DNA of 64,000 nt from Paenibacillus sp. Soil766 (GTDB lineage Bacteria > Bacillota > Bacilli > Paenibacillales > NBRC-103111): NCBI RefSeq assembly GCF_001428105.1, contig NZ_LMSJ01000021.1:62287-126286 (forward strand), written 5' to 3'. This document shows positions 46,484 to 55,154 of this stretch, one piece after another. The notes below the pieces were generated by a model, which saw only the letters and a program-made list of their open reading frames with translations, was not told where the DNA came from and did not search any database. The stretch's first letter is position 1. Each line of letters starts with the position of its first letter. The translations under genes were made by a program, and so were the position numbers.

Positions 46484-46597
46484 GTAAGATGTACTATTTA
46501 TGTTTTTAAGAAAAAGTAAATTCGTAAATCGATTATATCATCGTGTTTATTAATATGCAATATGAAAGAACCTGATTAAGTAATCAGGTTCTTTTTT
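46484..46597 (+). ncRNA. Candidate small RNA divergent from rph
   Basis: If transcription begins about seven bases after the TACAAT element, a roughly 114-base transcript would end at the first intrinsic terminator. The only ORFs inside are a few codons long. No known RNA family was recognised; the assignment rests on the promoter-terminator pairing alone. Confidence 0.4.
46566..46597 (+). terminator. First plus-strand terminator
   Basis: AAGAACCTGATTA and TAATCAGGTTCTT form a 13-bp stem with a two-base nominal loop, followed by TTTTTTT. Confidence 0.85.
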
Positions 46598-46636
46598 TCA
46601 TCCCTGCTCTTCTATACAGCCCTTCGTTAGCGTGGC

Positions 46637-46670
46637 AGAGGCAGCCGATTTTGTCGGCTGCCTCTTTTTT
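46637..46670 (+). terminator. Second plus-strand terminator
   Basis: AGAGGCAGCCGA and TCGGCTGCCTCT form a perfect 12-bp stem around TTTTG, followed by TTTTT. Confidence 0.85.
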
Positions 46671-46729
46671 GTCTTGTATTAACTTCCGAAACTTGGCATG
46701 CATAGAATAGTGCTTAGGAGGCGAAGCAA

Positions 46730-47068
46730 ATGCCAAACTATCGAATTATCGTCGATTTATCCGACCGTAATCTGTATTTACTTGATGGAAATACGGTTAC
46801 CAGGTCATTCCCTGTAGGAATCGGCAAAATGGTTACGAAGACACCCAAAGGCGAATATACGATCATAAATAAACAAGCTAACCCTGGAGGTCCATTCGGA
46901 GCCTTCTGGATGGGCCTATCTAAACCCCATTACGGCATCCACGGAACAAATGATCCTTCTTCGATCGGAAGGGAAGTTAGTCACGGTTGTATCCGAATGT
47001 ATAACGAGGATGTTCTGCAGCTCTCGCAACTCGTCCCCATTCATACTCGAGTTACGATTCGGCCATAA
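46730..47068 (+). CDS. Minimal L,D-transpeptidase (YkuD domain)
   Basis: This 112-residue protein is just a YkuD catalytic domain. The conserved HGT (H71) and SHGCIRM (catalytic C87, with H85 and R89) motifs are intact. YkuD enzymes form or hydrolyse 3-3 cross-links in peptidoglycan. There is no signal peptide, LysM or membrane segment, unlike the longer YkuD of B. subtilis, so how it reaches the wall is unclear; spore cortex or coat roles are possible. AGGAGG lies before the ATG. It appears monocistronic. Confidence 0.9.
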   Translation: MPNYRIIVDLSDRNLYLLDGNTVTRSFPVGIGKMVTKTPKGEYTIINKQANPGGPFGAFWMGLSKPHYGIHGTNDPSSIGREVSHGCIRMYNEDVLQLSQLVPIHTRVTIRP

Positions 47069-47193
47069 GGAGATCCATGTCATTTTATTCCAATAATTTT
47101 ATAGATTCATCTAGAATAATTTAAGGTAGGCAATGCTACTTTTCTTATACTTAATGTAAGATCGATTCATTAAGTCATGAGGAGGAAGCAAGT

Positions 47194-47895
47194 ATGCAAG
47201 ATCAGCAAATAAATCTCGATTTGGCGCTTGTCAAAACGTATGCACCTCAGCTGTTATTTGATCGCTTGGAGCCATTTTTTCCAGTTCGCGTTGGGGTAAC
47301 GATATTCGAACAAGACGGTCCATCCCTTTCCTTTCGTCGCATGATCAGCTTCGAGTCGGATGCCAGGATTGAAAAGGTCATTGAATATGCCATCTATTGG
47401 GATTATGATATCGAGCATTTGTACGAGCTGGAACATGTGTGGATTTATGTTGGGCGCGATGGCAGTGTTGTCAATTGTGAGTGCAGCTTCCATGGCAAAT
47501 ATTTCAAAGGGTTACTTAAGGATCGCAGCAATGTATCTGATAATAATCCAACCCAGGTAAAACTTTACGCTCAACCCGGAAAACATGCTTTTTCCCCACT
47601 TCTCGCTATGCTAGAACTCGTCCCGAATTTACATACATGCACCTATGAGACAGCGGGCAGCGCAGGTTTATTAGTCCCAGACATGTTACGGGATAAGATG
47701 ACTACGGATAAGGAAACGAATCTGTTGGTAGAACGCTATCTGCAGACATTTCGTTTTCGACCAACGATGGAATTTATCGAATATGCGTGGGACGAATCGG
47801 TTTTCGTGTCGTTGGCGGAGCTTCTGCTAGAAATTCCACAACGTGTTAATCATGAATTAAATGAAATGAAGAAGTACTTTGGCATCCACGAGTAG
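47194..47895 (+). CDS. Conserved hypothetical protein
   Basis: This 233-residue protein has no signal peptide or membrane segment and was not assigned to a named family. Its N-terminal half contains APQLLFDRLEPFFPVRVGVT and YAIYWDYDIEHLYELEHVWI, an acidic/aromatic pattern seen in uncharacterised Bacillota proteins, possibly metal-binding through the Asp, Glu and His residues. The C-terminus is helical (about 175-233). AGGAGG precedes the ATG by about eight bases. It is followed by a hairpin at 47974..48004. Confidence 0.7.
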   Translation: MQDQQINLDLALVKTYAPQLLFDRLEPFFPVRVGVTIFEQDGPSLSFRRMISFESDARIEKVIEYAIYWDYDIEHLYELEHVWIYVGRDGSVVNCECSFHGKYFKGLLKDRSNVSDNNPTQVKLYAQPGKHAFSPLLAMLELVPNLHTCTYETAGSAGLLVPDMLRDKMTTDKETNLLVERYLQTFRFRPTMEFIEYAWDESVFVSLAELLLEIPQRVNHELNEMKKYFGIHE

Positions 47896-47973
47896 TCTAA
47901 TTCAGATGGACGAGAGCTCCTCCAATTACGCAAAACGTTTACTCCCCCATCAGAATAAATGTTATACGATTTC

Positions 47974-48004
47974 AAGGCCATGGATGATTTACTTCCCTGG
48001 CCTT
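47974..48004 (+). terminator. Probable terminator after the hypothetical gene
   Basis: AAGGCCA and TGGCCTT flank a loop in which GG/CC can extend the stem; CTTTTC follows. It also lies just beyond the 3' end of the propeller pseudogene. Confidence 0.55.
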
Positions 48005-48033
48005 CTTTTCATCTTCATTACTTTTATGGCTGG

Positions 48034-49959
48034 TTATTTATCGAATTTGTACAAATTGGTTTCGTACTTGACGTAATAAAGATAACCATTTGCATCCGCA
48101 GTCAGCAGTGATACACCGGTAGAGACCAACATAACTGCATCCTTAGTCGCCGAACTGGCATCAATCGCATACAATTTGCCACCGATACTCACGTAGACAT
48201 TGCCGTCTTTGCCGACAACCATCTTCCCACCTTGCCAGCTCACACTGCCGCTTGAAGTGAATTTGTTCGCATAAATCGTTGTATGAGCGGCATCCGGATT
48301 ATTCGGATCAAAAATGAATAAGTCAGCTGTCAGATTGCGAGATGGATCCGTGGATGAGTTCCCTTCAGCGATTCCCCATATATTGCCATCCGGACCGACG
48401 AAAAGATCAGAAATAACCTTCCTTCCTGAGACTGGAACATACTGTGGAACCGGAAGTGAATTCGTGCTGGTCGTTTGCCATGTGAACACTTTCCCTTCCG
48501 TTACACTAGGATTTGCTGTACTGCCGATTCCCCCATACACGGATGAGCCTCCATAGACTTTATTATTTTTGTAGGCCAACGCTATAATACTTTAATCTTC
48601 AACGATGTCGGGCACGGTCGTGATTCTCGTAGAAGTCGACAAGTCGTACACCGTGAAGGAGCCGCTTAGTTTACCAGAGCTCGCGACAGTACCCACATAA
48701 AGTCGATTCAATGCCGTATCGGCCAACATACCGAAGGGTCGGTCCTGGAAATTAGGCGAGCCCGCAATATCCTGAAAAAGAAGTGACGGATTCGTGATAT
48801 CATTCCACGATGAATTTGTGTCGTATTTTTTTATCCATGCACCAGGGTAGATGCCGAGATATAGATTAGTGCCAATCGTCGTCATGTTCTCTGCCTGACC
48901 CGCGCCTCTATTCCGTGTTAACAGTCCCGTGTCCGGCTGATAAACGCTTAATCCTCCACGCAGATAGCCGCTTGTATAAATGCGATTGCCCGGCCCCTTC
49001 ACGAGTGAGCGGATCTTCGTCGGCGAATCTGGAATAGTAAATGATGTGGAAGAGTCAATTGTTGGGGTTGCTGCAAGCTTGTATTTCAGAATTTTACCCG
49101 AGGAAAGTGCCCCATACAGATACGTATTGCCAGCGTCAGTTAGAAAGGTATAACCTGCTGCTTTCCCTCCTACATCACCAAGGTCCGATTGTGTCTTCGC
49201 AGACATATCGTAGACGTACAAATGAGTTCCTTTGGTATAGTACACCTTATCATCCGTAGGATGTTTCCTCGATACGCCGATCGAATCCACATTGCCAAGC
49301 GATGCATCGACACCGCCGGTTGCAGAATTGATGACGATCAGAGGCTCGCTCGACAATTTGGCGAACAGCTTCGAATCCGTCCCATTTGGAATGTAATCGA
49401 GCCCCAGGACATACGTACTCCCATAGCCGCTGGGAGATATCGTGGATTGTGTGCCAGTTGTTGGATCAAATCGAATGATTGTGGCATTAGAAGTCGGTCC
49501 CATCCCCATGAATACTTCTGTATCACTCGCATAGGCGATTGATCTAACATGGGCCAAACCGCTGACAATTGCTTGGTTACTGTTTAAAACGGTAACACCA
49601 CTCGTCGGATTGTAACGGAATGCTTTGCCATCTGTGGCTGTACCCCCGTAAACATTCCCACTGCTCCCCGCTGTCACATCCCAAATGACGTTCATGCTAG
49701 AATCCAATGTCGTTTTCAACAAGGAACTACCTGTGATGATTTTGGCACCACCGGACATGCTAACCGTCCCTGGCACATAGCGATAAAGAGCCCTCTTGTT
49801 GGCCGTTCCGAAATAAACGGATTGATCTGACGCAACCGTCATCCCCCAGACGGCTTCTATTTGTTCAAGATTTTGGTCATCCACGAGTTCGCCTGTTCGC
49901 GCATCGTAGACCACGAACTTGGATGGATAGCCGCTGGATCCGACGATAGCACAGGTCAA
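48034..49959 (-). pseudogene. Broken beta-propeller protein gene (5' end lost, in-frame stop)
   Basis: About 640 codons of propeller-type repeat sequence (for example VYDARTGELVDDQNLEQIEA, IRSLVKGPGNRIYTSGYLRG, MVVGKDGNVYVSIGGKLYAI) are interrupted by a TAA at 48592..48594. The frame continues unchanged on the other side (SIIALAYKNNKVYGG), so this is a nonsense mutation, not two genes. The upstream part opens at a TTG with no ribosome binding site or signal peptide, and its first few codons run into the oppositely oriented repeat gene. The true 5' end appears to have been lost. Other readings are stop-codon suppression or a sequencing error. Confidence 0.7.
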
Positions 49960-50814
49960 CCGCTTAGCGGTGGCGTCGTCAGTTATTATGACGGTGGCTG
50001 GAAAGAATTTGGCGTCACCGACACTTCTGGTTCCATCAGCAAGCCCTTAATAAACAAAAACTATACCTTCGCCATTATTTATGAAGGCACGCGCAATGAG
50101 TTGACACAAAACACAGGCACAAACCCCAACATTACGTTTCAGACTGTTAACGTCAATGTTCAGTTTACGAATAGTCAAGGTCTCCCACACGGAGAAGGAA
50201 CCGTATCCTATTATGGCGGCGGTTGGCGGACGTTCGGCTCAATTAGCGCTGGTGCAGCTAACAAAGAATTGTTGGCCGGCTCTTATACATTTGCAATTAC
50301 CTATGATGGAGCAATCAATGAGAAAGTTCAAAATGTTGGAACAGATCCCCTGCTTGTATTCCACACAGTTCCTGTTAAGGTAACCTTGAAGAATAGCCTT
50401 GGCAACCCGCTAAGCGGCGGAAGTATCAGTTATTACGTGGGAAGCTGGAAGTCCTTAGGTGTGACGAATAGCGCAGGTGAAGCCGGCAAAGAACTACTGG
50501 CAACTACGTATACCTTCTCAATGAATTATGAAGGTACTTTGAACCAGAAGGTGCAGCATGTGGGGGCAGATCCCACCGTTTCTTTCCAAACTATACGTGT
50601 TACCGCACAATTAAGAGATGCATAAGGTAATCCGCTGGACGGTACTCTCTCGTATTACGGGGGAAGCTGGCGAACTTTTGGAGCAACAACCAGCGGCGAA
50701 GCCAGTAAAGAATTGTTAGCTGGGACGTATACCCTAAGCGCAATTACTGGAGGAATGCGGAAGGAAATCATCGCTAACACGGTCACAGACCCAACGGTCG
50801 TTATTTTATTTTAA
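49943..50814 (+). pseudogene. Broken tandem-repeat surface-protein gene (5' end lost, in-frame stop)
   Basis: This encodes four tandem repeats of about 72-76 residues, each with GG-SYY-GGW-(E/T/S)FG, then K-LL/LI-YTF, then Q(N/H)VGTDP and a FQTV-type strand. A TAA at 50623..50625 interrupts the third-to-fourth repeat junction, after which the frame resumes ([19 protein letters not shown]) to a stop at 50812..50814. There is no signal peptide; repeat sequence begins near 49943, where the minus-strand propeller pseudogene also begins. Such repeats are usually C-terminal parts of exported proteins, so a 5' exporting portion is missing. Confidence 0.7.
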
Positions 50815-50820
50815 TGTCAA

Positions 50821-50852
50821 AAGGGTAGCGGACCCCATGATCCCCTACCCTT
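50821..50852. terminator. Terminator between the repeat pseudogene and the GntR-like gene
   Basis: AAGGGTAG and CTACCCTT form an 8-bp stem with T/A-rich flanks on both sides, serving convergent genes. Confidence 0.7.
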
Positions 50853-50859
50853 ATTTATT

Positions 50860-52254
50860 TTATCCTAATTCGTCTACCTGCAGTGCATCTTTCAACCGTT
50901 GAAAAACGGTTTCAAAATCATCAAGTCTCGCCCAGTATAGCTTGAATATGCGCCTCATCGTTTCCAACTCTCGGAAGGTGACATTCATGTCTGAATAGAG
51001 GCGGAATGTCGGGATGATGTCCCGATACATCATAAACCTGCTAGGACGAGTCATCTCCTCTCGCCCACTCCATTCTGCGAATGCTTTAGCACTCGGGAGG
51101 CTAAGCGTATTCCTGCGTATATGAAGCTGTGTTTCGTCCGATAAAAGAAAATTAATTAGCGCTTGTGCCGCTTGTTTATGATTGCTGTTCTTGTTGAGCG
51201 CAAGTCCGATCATAACCAATTGCGTTCTTGCTTCTTCGGAATAAGGAAGCGGCGCGATGTCGTAATCAAACCCAGCTTTACGCAAATGATTAAGACTGTA
51301 ATAACTCGTGACAATCATGGAAGCTTTTTGCTGCATAAAGTACATTTCGCAATCAGAATCCTGTTCGGACAAGTAGGAACTTTCCGGATTTAATCCCTCA
51401 AACAATTGCAGGCTTAATCGCATCGATTCCCGAAATGGTTCGTTGTCCAGTATGAGCTTACCGTGTTCATCTCGTTCAAAAACGACCTTATTTTGCAGTA
51501 GGAAGAGCGGCCATCGATTGATGGATTGCAAATGAAAAAAAAGTCCGAACCTTTCATTTTTTTGCGACAAGACACTCGCTGTGCGCTGTACATCATCCCA
51601 ACTCCAGCTGCTGTCCGGCTCAGGCAGATTGGCTTCTCTAAAATGATCTTTGTTGTAGCACAATATAATCGGCGAAAACGTGAATGGCTGCACATACAGA
51701 CTACCAGCGCTCGTAAATGGCCTCAGTAGAAAACTATAAACGCCTTCTTTGGCTTGAAGCGGTTCCAATATTTCCTCTACGGTTCCCGTATCTGTAAACA
51801 CCTCGTAGTTCTGCAAGTTTAGCGTAAGCACATCTAGCGCATCTCTCTCCATCACCTCTTGCATATTCTGTGAGAAATATGAATTCGAAAGTGGAATCAT
51901 GTGAATTTCAATATGCGGATTGTGTTGTTTAAACGTATCGACTAGCTGTAAAAGATTGGCTTCCATCGCAAGGGTTGGGTAATACCCGAACTTTAACGTC
52001 AGCTTTTCGTATAACCCAGCCCCTACTACGCGTGTGCCGACTCGTGGCACTTTTTCAATCATTTCTTGAGCGAGTAATTGATTCAAACCTTTGCGTATCG
52101 AGTTTTTACTCAGGTTATACTGCTCAGCAAGCGTTAATTCGGATGGCAAGTAGTCACCGGGCTGCAGTTTACCGGTTACGATGTTATGACGCAGGGATGC
52201 AATCATCTCTTCCAATCGCGTTCGAAAAGTGGATCGGCTAGGTTTACCCATCAT
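50860..52254 (-). CDS. GntR-type DNA-binding domain fused to a solute-binding fold
   Basis: This 464-residue protein starts with a GntR winged helix (about 8-75, LQPGDYLPSELTLAEQYNLS and KNSIRKGLNQLLAQEMIEKV), not a signal peptide. Residues about 85-440 have the layout of a type-1 extracellular solute-binding protein (LTLKFGYYPTLAMEANLLQL, QPFTFSPIILCYNKDHFREA, ALNKNSNHKQAAQALINFLL). It would be a cytoplasmic one-component regulator that senses an imported sugar with a transporter-derived fold. GGAGG lies 11 bases before the ATG. Its target is not evident; the nearest uptake operon is about 3 kb away. Confidence 0.8.
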   Translation of the reverse strand: MMGKPSRSTFRTRLEEMIASLRHNIVTGKLQPGDYLPSELTLAEQYNLSKNSIRKGLNQLLAQEMIEKVPRVGTRVVGAGLYEKLTLKFGYYPTLAMEANLLQLVDTFKQHNPHIEIHMIPLSNSYFSQNMQEVMERDALDVLTLNLQNYEVFTDTGTVEEILEPLQAKEGVYSFLLRPFTSAGSLYVQPFTFSPIILCYNKDHFREANLPEPDSSWSWDDVQRTASVLSQKNERFGLFFHLQSINRWPLFLLQNKVVFERDEHGKLILDNEPFRESMRLSLQLFEGLNPESSYLSEQDSDCEMYFMQQKASMIVTSYYSLNHLRKAGFDYDIAPLPYSEEARTQLVMIGLALNKNSNHKQAAQALINFLLSDETQLHIRRNTLSLPSAKAFAEWSGREEMTRPSRFMMYRDIIPTFRLYSDMNVTFRELETMRRIFKLYWARLDDFETVFQRLKDALQVDELG

Positions 52255-52336
52255 GAAACGTAGAACCTCCGGTTTGTTCTTTATTGGTATGTATCTGGGT
52301 TATATTATATCGTATAGATCAGGATTAGTTTATCTA

Positions 52337-53047
52337 CTACTTCCTAACTTTAGTTATGATATAGAACAAGACATAACTAATGATCAGAACCATAAACATG
52401 AATTTACAAAAAGAGAAAATATGATGAAGCTTACTTGTATCCGTTAGCAAGATAACTAATTCTTTCAGAATGTAACCTGGTCGCGTTATAACGTCCCAAC
52501 TATTCCATCGAATGAATCTGCCAATGTATATTCCAAAACTACTTAGTAGGAGAACGAGAATTGCAAAAATCCAACTAACCATAACACCAAATGAAATTCT
52601 CAACAAATTCTGTACGGAGAAAAGCGAATATGATCCCAATAATAGCCCTAGCATTGCAATAGTAAATATAGTAAATAAATGCTGCCAAAACACGATATCC
52701 GTCCAAAATCGCTTAGTTGGATCAAAGCTGTACCGCACGAATACATGAAGTAAATCTGTCACGAGGTATGGAGCATTGGGAAAGAAGAATAACCAAGAAG
52801 CACCAACAAATATGATTAGAAATGCACGGATTTTCTTACGAGTATAACTAAATAATAGATCTAAAATTAGGGCAATTCCAACAGGTACCCATGCCAGAAA
52901 TGTATCCCAAAAAATAAATAAATACGGTCTATTTCCTGATGGAGTTTGAATGTTATACACACTTATCAAACTAATCAAAGTAGCAACACACAGGACAATA
53001 ATAAGATAAATCTTTCCTGGGTAATTCAGAGATTTTAGTTTTTCCAA
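52337..53047 (-). CDS. DUF1361-family membrane protein
   Basis: This 236-residue protein has about six transmembrane helices. The motifs FIFWDTFLAWVPVGIALIL and WLFFFPNAPYLVTDLLHV are the signature of DUF1361 proteins, whose function is unknown. A TTG start is well supported by AAGGAG seven bases upstream. It is downstream of no obvious partner and appears monocistronic. Confidence 0.85.
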   Translation of the reverse strand: MEKLKSLNYPGKIYLIIVLCVATLISLISVYNIQTPSGNRPYLFIFWDTFLAWVPVGIALILDLLFSYTRKKIRAFLIIFVGASWLFFFPNAPYLVTDLLHVFVRYSFDPTKRFWTDIVFWQHLFTIFTIAMLGLLLGSYSLFSVQNLLRISFGVMVSWIFAILVLLLSSFGIYIGRFIRWNSWDVITRPGYILKELVILLTDTSKLHHIFSFCKFMFMVLIISYVLFYIITKVRK

Positions 53048-53229
53048 GATTAGTCTCCTTCATGACTACATACTTTTTATGGTTTTTCACCATATAGCAT
53101 TCATATCGGAACGTATTTTTAACATCCAATTCCATAACACTACCAGATAATGGATTTGATGCAAAGTATGAATTTTTGCTATATTCCCCATCTACTTTGT
53201 AGGCTCGTCTATCTTTAATGCGAAACTAA

Positions 53230-53252
53230 AAAGGCTACCACGCGGCAGCCTC
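53230..53252 (-). terminator. Terminator after the reductase-like gene
   Basis: AGGCT and AGCCT, with additional pairing across the loop, form a hairpin that runs into TTTTT on the minus strand, directly after the stop at 53260. Confidence 0.6.
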
Positions 53253-53259
53253 TTTTAGC

Positions 53260-53814
53260 TTATTTCCCACCCCACTGATAAATCAGTTGCACAACCCCGG
53301 AGGAAAACGTTCTTGTCTTCACGATTTTTAAATTCAACCTCTGTTTAATATCCATAAACAACGGCTTACCTTCTCCCAAAATAACGGGATGAACAGACAA
53401 TCTAAACTCATCAACAAGTCCTAAATTAATAAAAGTAGTTATCAGACTCGCTCCACCATATAGCCAAATATCTTTACCAGGTTTATTCTTTAATGTCGTT
53501 ACTTCTTCAAGAATATTAGTATTGATGTAGATGGCCTTATGATCAGTACCTTTTTGTGTTCTAGAAAACACATATTTTTCTTTACTGTGAACTAAGCTCC
53601 ATATTTCTTTATCACTATCCGCATGTTCCAGTTCTGGTGTGAATTCTCCCCATAAATCATAGCTATTCCGGCCATATAATATCGTATCAATTTGGTGTAA
53701 GAAATCTACAAATCCCATATCAGGATCCATGATGCACCAATCAACTTCCCCATTTTTCCCTTCAATGAAACCATCTAAAGTAACGGCTAAATCTAAAATT
53801 ATTTTTCGTTTCAA
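53260..53814 (-). CDS. Dihydrofolate reductase-fold protein (YyaP/RibD C-terminal family)
   Basis: This 184-residue protein has the RibD C-terminal/DHFR-like fold signatures: LDLAVTLDGFIEGKNGEVDW at the N-terminus, DTILYGRNSYDLWGEF at about 42-57 and DIWLYGGASLITTFINLGLV at about 115-135, with a C-terminal HPVILGEGKPLF. Relatives use NADPH, but the substrate of the YyaP group is unknown. The TTG start follows GAGGAGC by eight bases. It is a single gene ending at the hairpin just downstream. Confidence 0.88.
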   Translation of the reverse strand: MKRKIILDLAVTLDGFIEGKNGEVDWCIMDPDMGFVDFLHQIDTILYGRNSYDLWGEFTPELEHADSDKEIWSLVHSKEKYVFSRTQKGTDHKAIYINTNILEEVTTLKNKPGKDIWLYGGASLITTFINLGLVDEFRLSVHPVILGEGKPLFMDIKQRLNLKIVKTRTFSSGVVQLIYQWGGK

Positions 53815-53891
53815 AAGTTGTTGCTCCTCTCGTCTTTCGTTGATCTACTACCTAGTATAGACGTCTAATATGTCATCTTGTGTCATAATAA

Positions 53892-53914
53892 AAAGCCGCG
53901 TTGCACGCGGCTTT
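53892..53914 (-). terminator. Terminator after the 53-residue gene
   Basis: AAAGCCGCG and CGCGGCTTT close a five-base loop; on the minus strand the stem continues into TTATT. Confidence 0.8.
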
Positions 53915-53943
53915 GATTGAGATATTGGTAATTCGGAAATTGG

Positions 53944-54105
53944 TTAAGGTTTCTTAATCGTGTAAAATCCAAATCGTTCGATTTCCTCAAGAGCTTTACG
54001 TCCAAAAGACTCTACTAGCTCATCGGCTCGGATTTTGGTTCCCCCAAGTGTTAGCCCGTCCCAGCGTACAATTCGGCCGTCCTTAACCAAAAAATAATCA
54101 TCCAT
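53944..54105 (-). CDS. Small hypothetical protein, 53 residues
   Basis: The frame encodes 53 residues (MDDYFLVKDGRIVRWDG at the N-terminus, ending FGFYTIKKP). GGGAGG lies seven bases before the ATG and a well-formed terminator follows 30 bases after the stop, so this is a complete small transcription unit. The start DDYFLVKDGRIVRWDGLTLG suggests a beta hairpin, followed by a helix; no family was recognised. Confidence 0.7.
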   Translation of the reverse strand: MDDYFLVKDGRIVRWDGLTLGGTKIRADELVESFGRKALEEIERFGFYTIKKP

Positions 54106-54281
54106 ATTATTACCTCCCGAATTTAAATTTTGGAAATCTCTGAGTGCTTGGATACGCAGAGTATGAAGTGCCTATCCATATTTTAGCATACTCTCTCATT
54201 AGATACATAAAGAACATTCAAGGATTTAGAAATTCTGCGTTTACTGTTAGCGTATCCACTTTTTACTTGTTTTACCACAAG

Positions 54282-54962
54282 TTATTTGCGTTCCCCCAGA
54301 AAAATCCGACTCACTCGTTTAGAGAAGTCTTCTATCCGAAAATTTGCCGTATCGATGCGGTTATACCAGTTCGTTATGGTATCCAAGATCCACAAAGGCA
54401 CTTGTACATCGTTAATAAGATGATAAAAATGAGTGTATGCCCACACTAAGTGTTCCCATCGATTGTCGCTACCTTCCTTGATATACTCCGATACATCAAG
54501 AACTTTTCCTCGCCCCTCGTGCAACAGAACGTTTTTAAGATGATTGTCCCTTGGGTTCAGTCCCTGACTTCGGACAAACTCGCGGGCTTCCTCAATGTCT
54601 TTGATCGCTTGCATCGGAACGGTAATGCCTTGCAGAAGACAATCGAATAAGGTAACACCTTTTTCGTAACTTAATACCAAATAATTAGGTCCGGTTCCAT
54701 AACATCGGGGGAAATACTGTGATTCTGTTAATCGTTCGTATATACCTGCTTCTACGTCCTTTTTCTCTAATGCTTTATCAGAATAAACTTTATATGCATA
54801 ATCAGGCGTGTACGAGCAATAAAAGACAGCTGCATCTGTACCAACGCCGATACAACGTAAATCTTCTGAAGACCTGATGACGGAAACTGGCTTATTATTC
54901 TCATAACCAACAATCTCAACATTCCTCAATGCTTCCTCTGCTTGTTTCCAATCTGGAATCAT
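54282..54962 (-). CDS. YrzF-like small serine/threonine kinase-fold protein
   Basis: This roughly 226-residue protein has a shortened protein-kinase fold: a Gly-loop-like GVGTDAAVFYC, a candidate Lys in YAYKVYSD, a catalytic-loop-like NPRDNHLKNVLL and a metal-binding Asp in VLDVSEYI. This arrangement resembles B. subtilis YrzF. Whether it phosphorylates proteins or a small molecule is unknown. The start is taken as the ATG at 54962, six bases after AGGAGAGG; an ATG at 54968 lies inside the ribosome binding spacing. Confidence 0.75.
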   Translation of the reverse strand: MIPDWKQAEEALRNVEIVGYENNKPVSVIRSSEDLRCIGVGTDAAVFYCSYTPDYAYKVYSDKALEKKDVEAGIYERLTESQYFPRCYGTGPNYLVLSYEKGVTLFDCLLQGITVPMQAIKDIEEAREFVRSQGLNPRDNHLKNVLLHEGRGKVLDVSEYIKEGSDNRWEHLVWAYTHFYHLINDVQVPLWILDTITNWYNRIDTANFRIEDFSKRVSRIFLGERK

Positions 54963-55104
54963 TACCATCCTCTCCTAGTTGTTGATTTGATTCAAGATTC
55001 ACAGTTCAACAATAGACCTACTCGTGAAAATTTTTACAACTTAATACGTTTTTACACTGTAAAAGTTTCAATCTCACGTAGCGATCAACTGCCCGTTCAA
55101 TGAG

Positions 55105-55132
55105 AAAAGACTGCCATTGTCGGCAGTCTTTT
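55105..55132 (-). terminator. Terminator of the sulfatase uptake operon
   Basis: AAAAGACTGCC and GGCAGTCTTTT form an 11-bp stem with a six-base loop, about 20 bases after the dehydrogenase stop and followed by T-rich sequence on the minus strand. Confidence 0.85.
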
Positions 55133-55154
55133 GAATCGATTATGCGTAATTTTC

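Larger units (their letters stand above)
46412..46729. other. Divergent rph/transpeptidase intergenic region
   Basis: This region holds a strong plus-strand promoter and two plus-strand terminators bracketing an AT-rich stretch with no credible ORF, a candidate small RNA. The transpeptidase start at 46730 has AGGAGG upstream. Confidence 0.6.

Noticed and set aside
47076..47123. 15-codon ORF after the transpeptidase with AAGGAG upstream
   Set aside because: Too short to support, the spacing is only about four bases, and it is AT-rich intergenic sequence.
48034..49959. Two separate propeller genes
   Set aside because: The reading frame is continuous across the TAA at 48592 and the second part has no ribosome binding site, so a single broken gene fits better.
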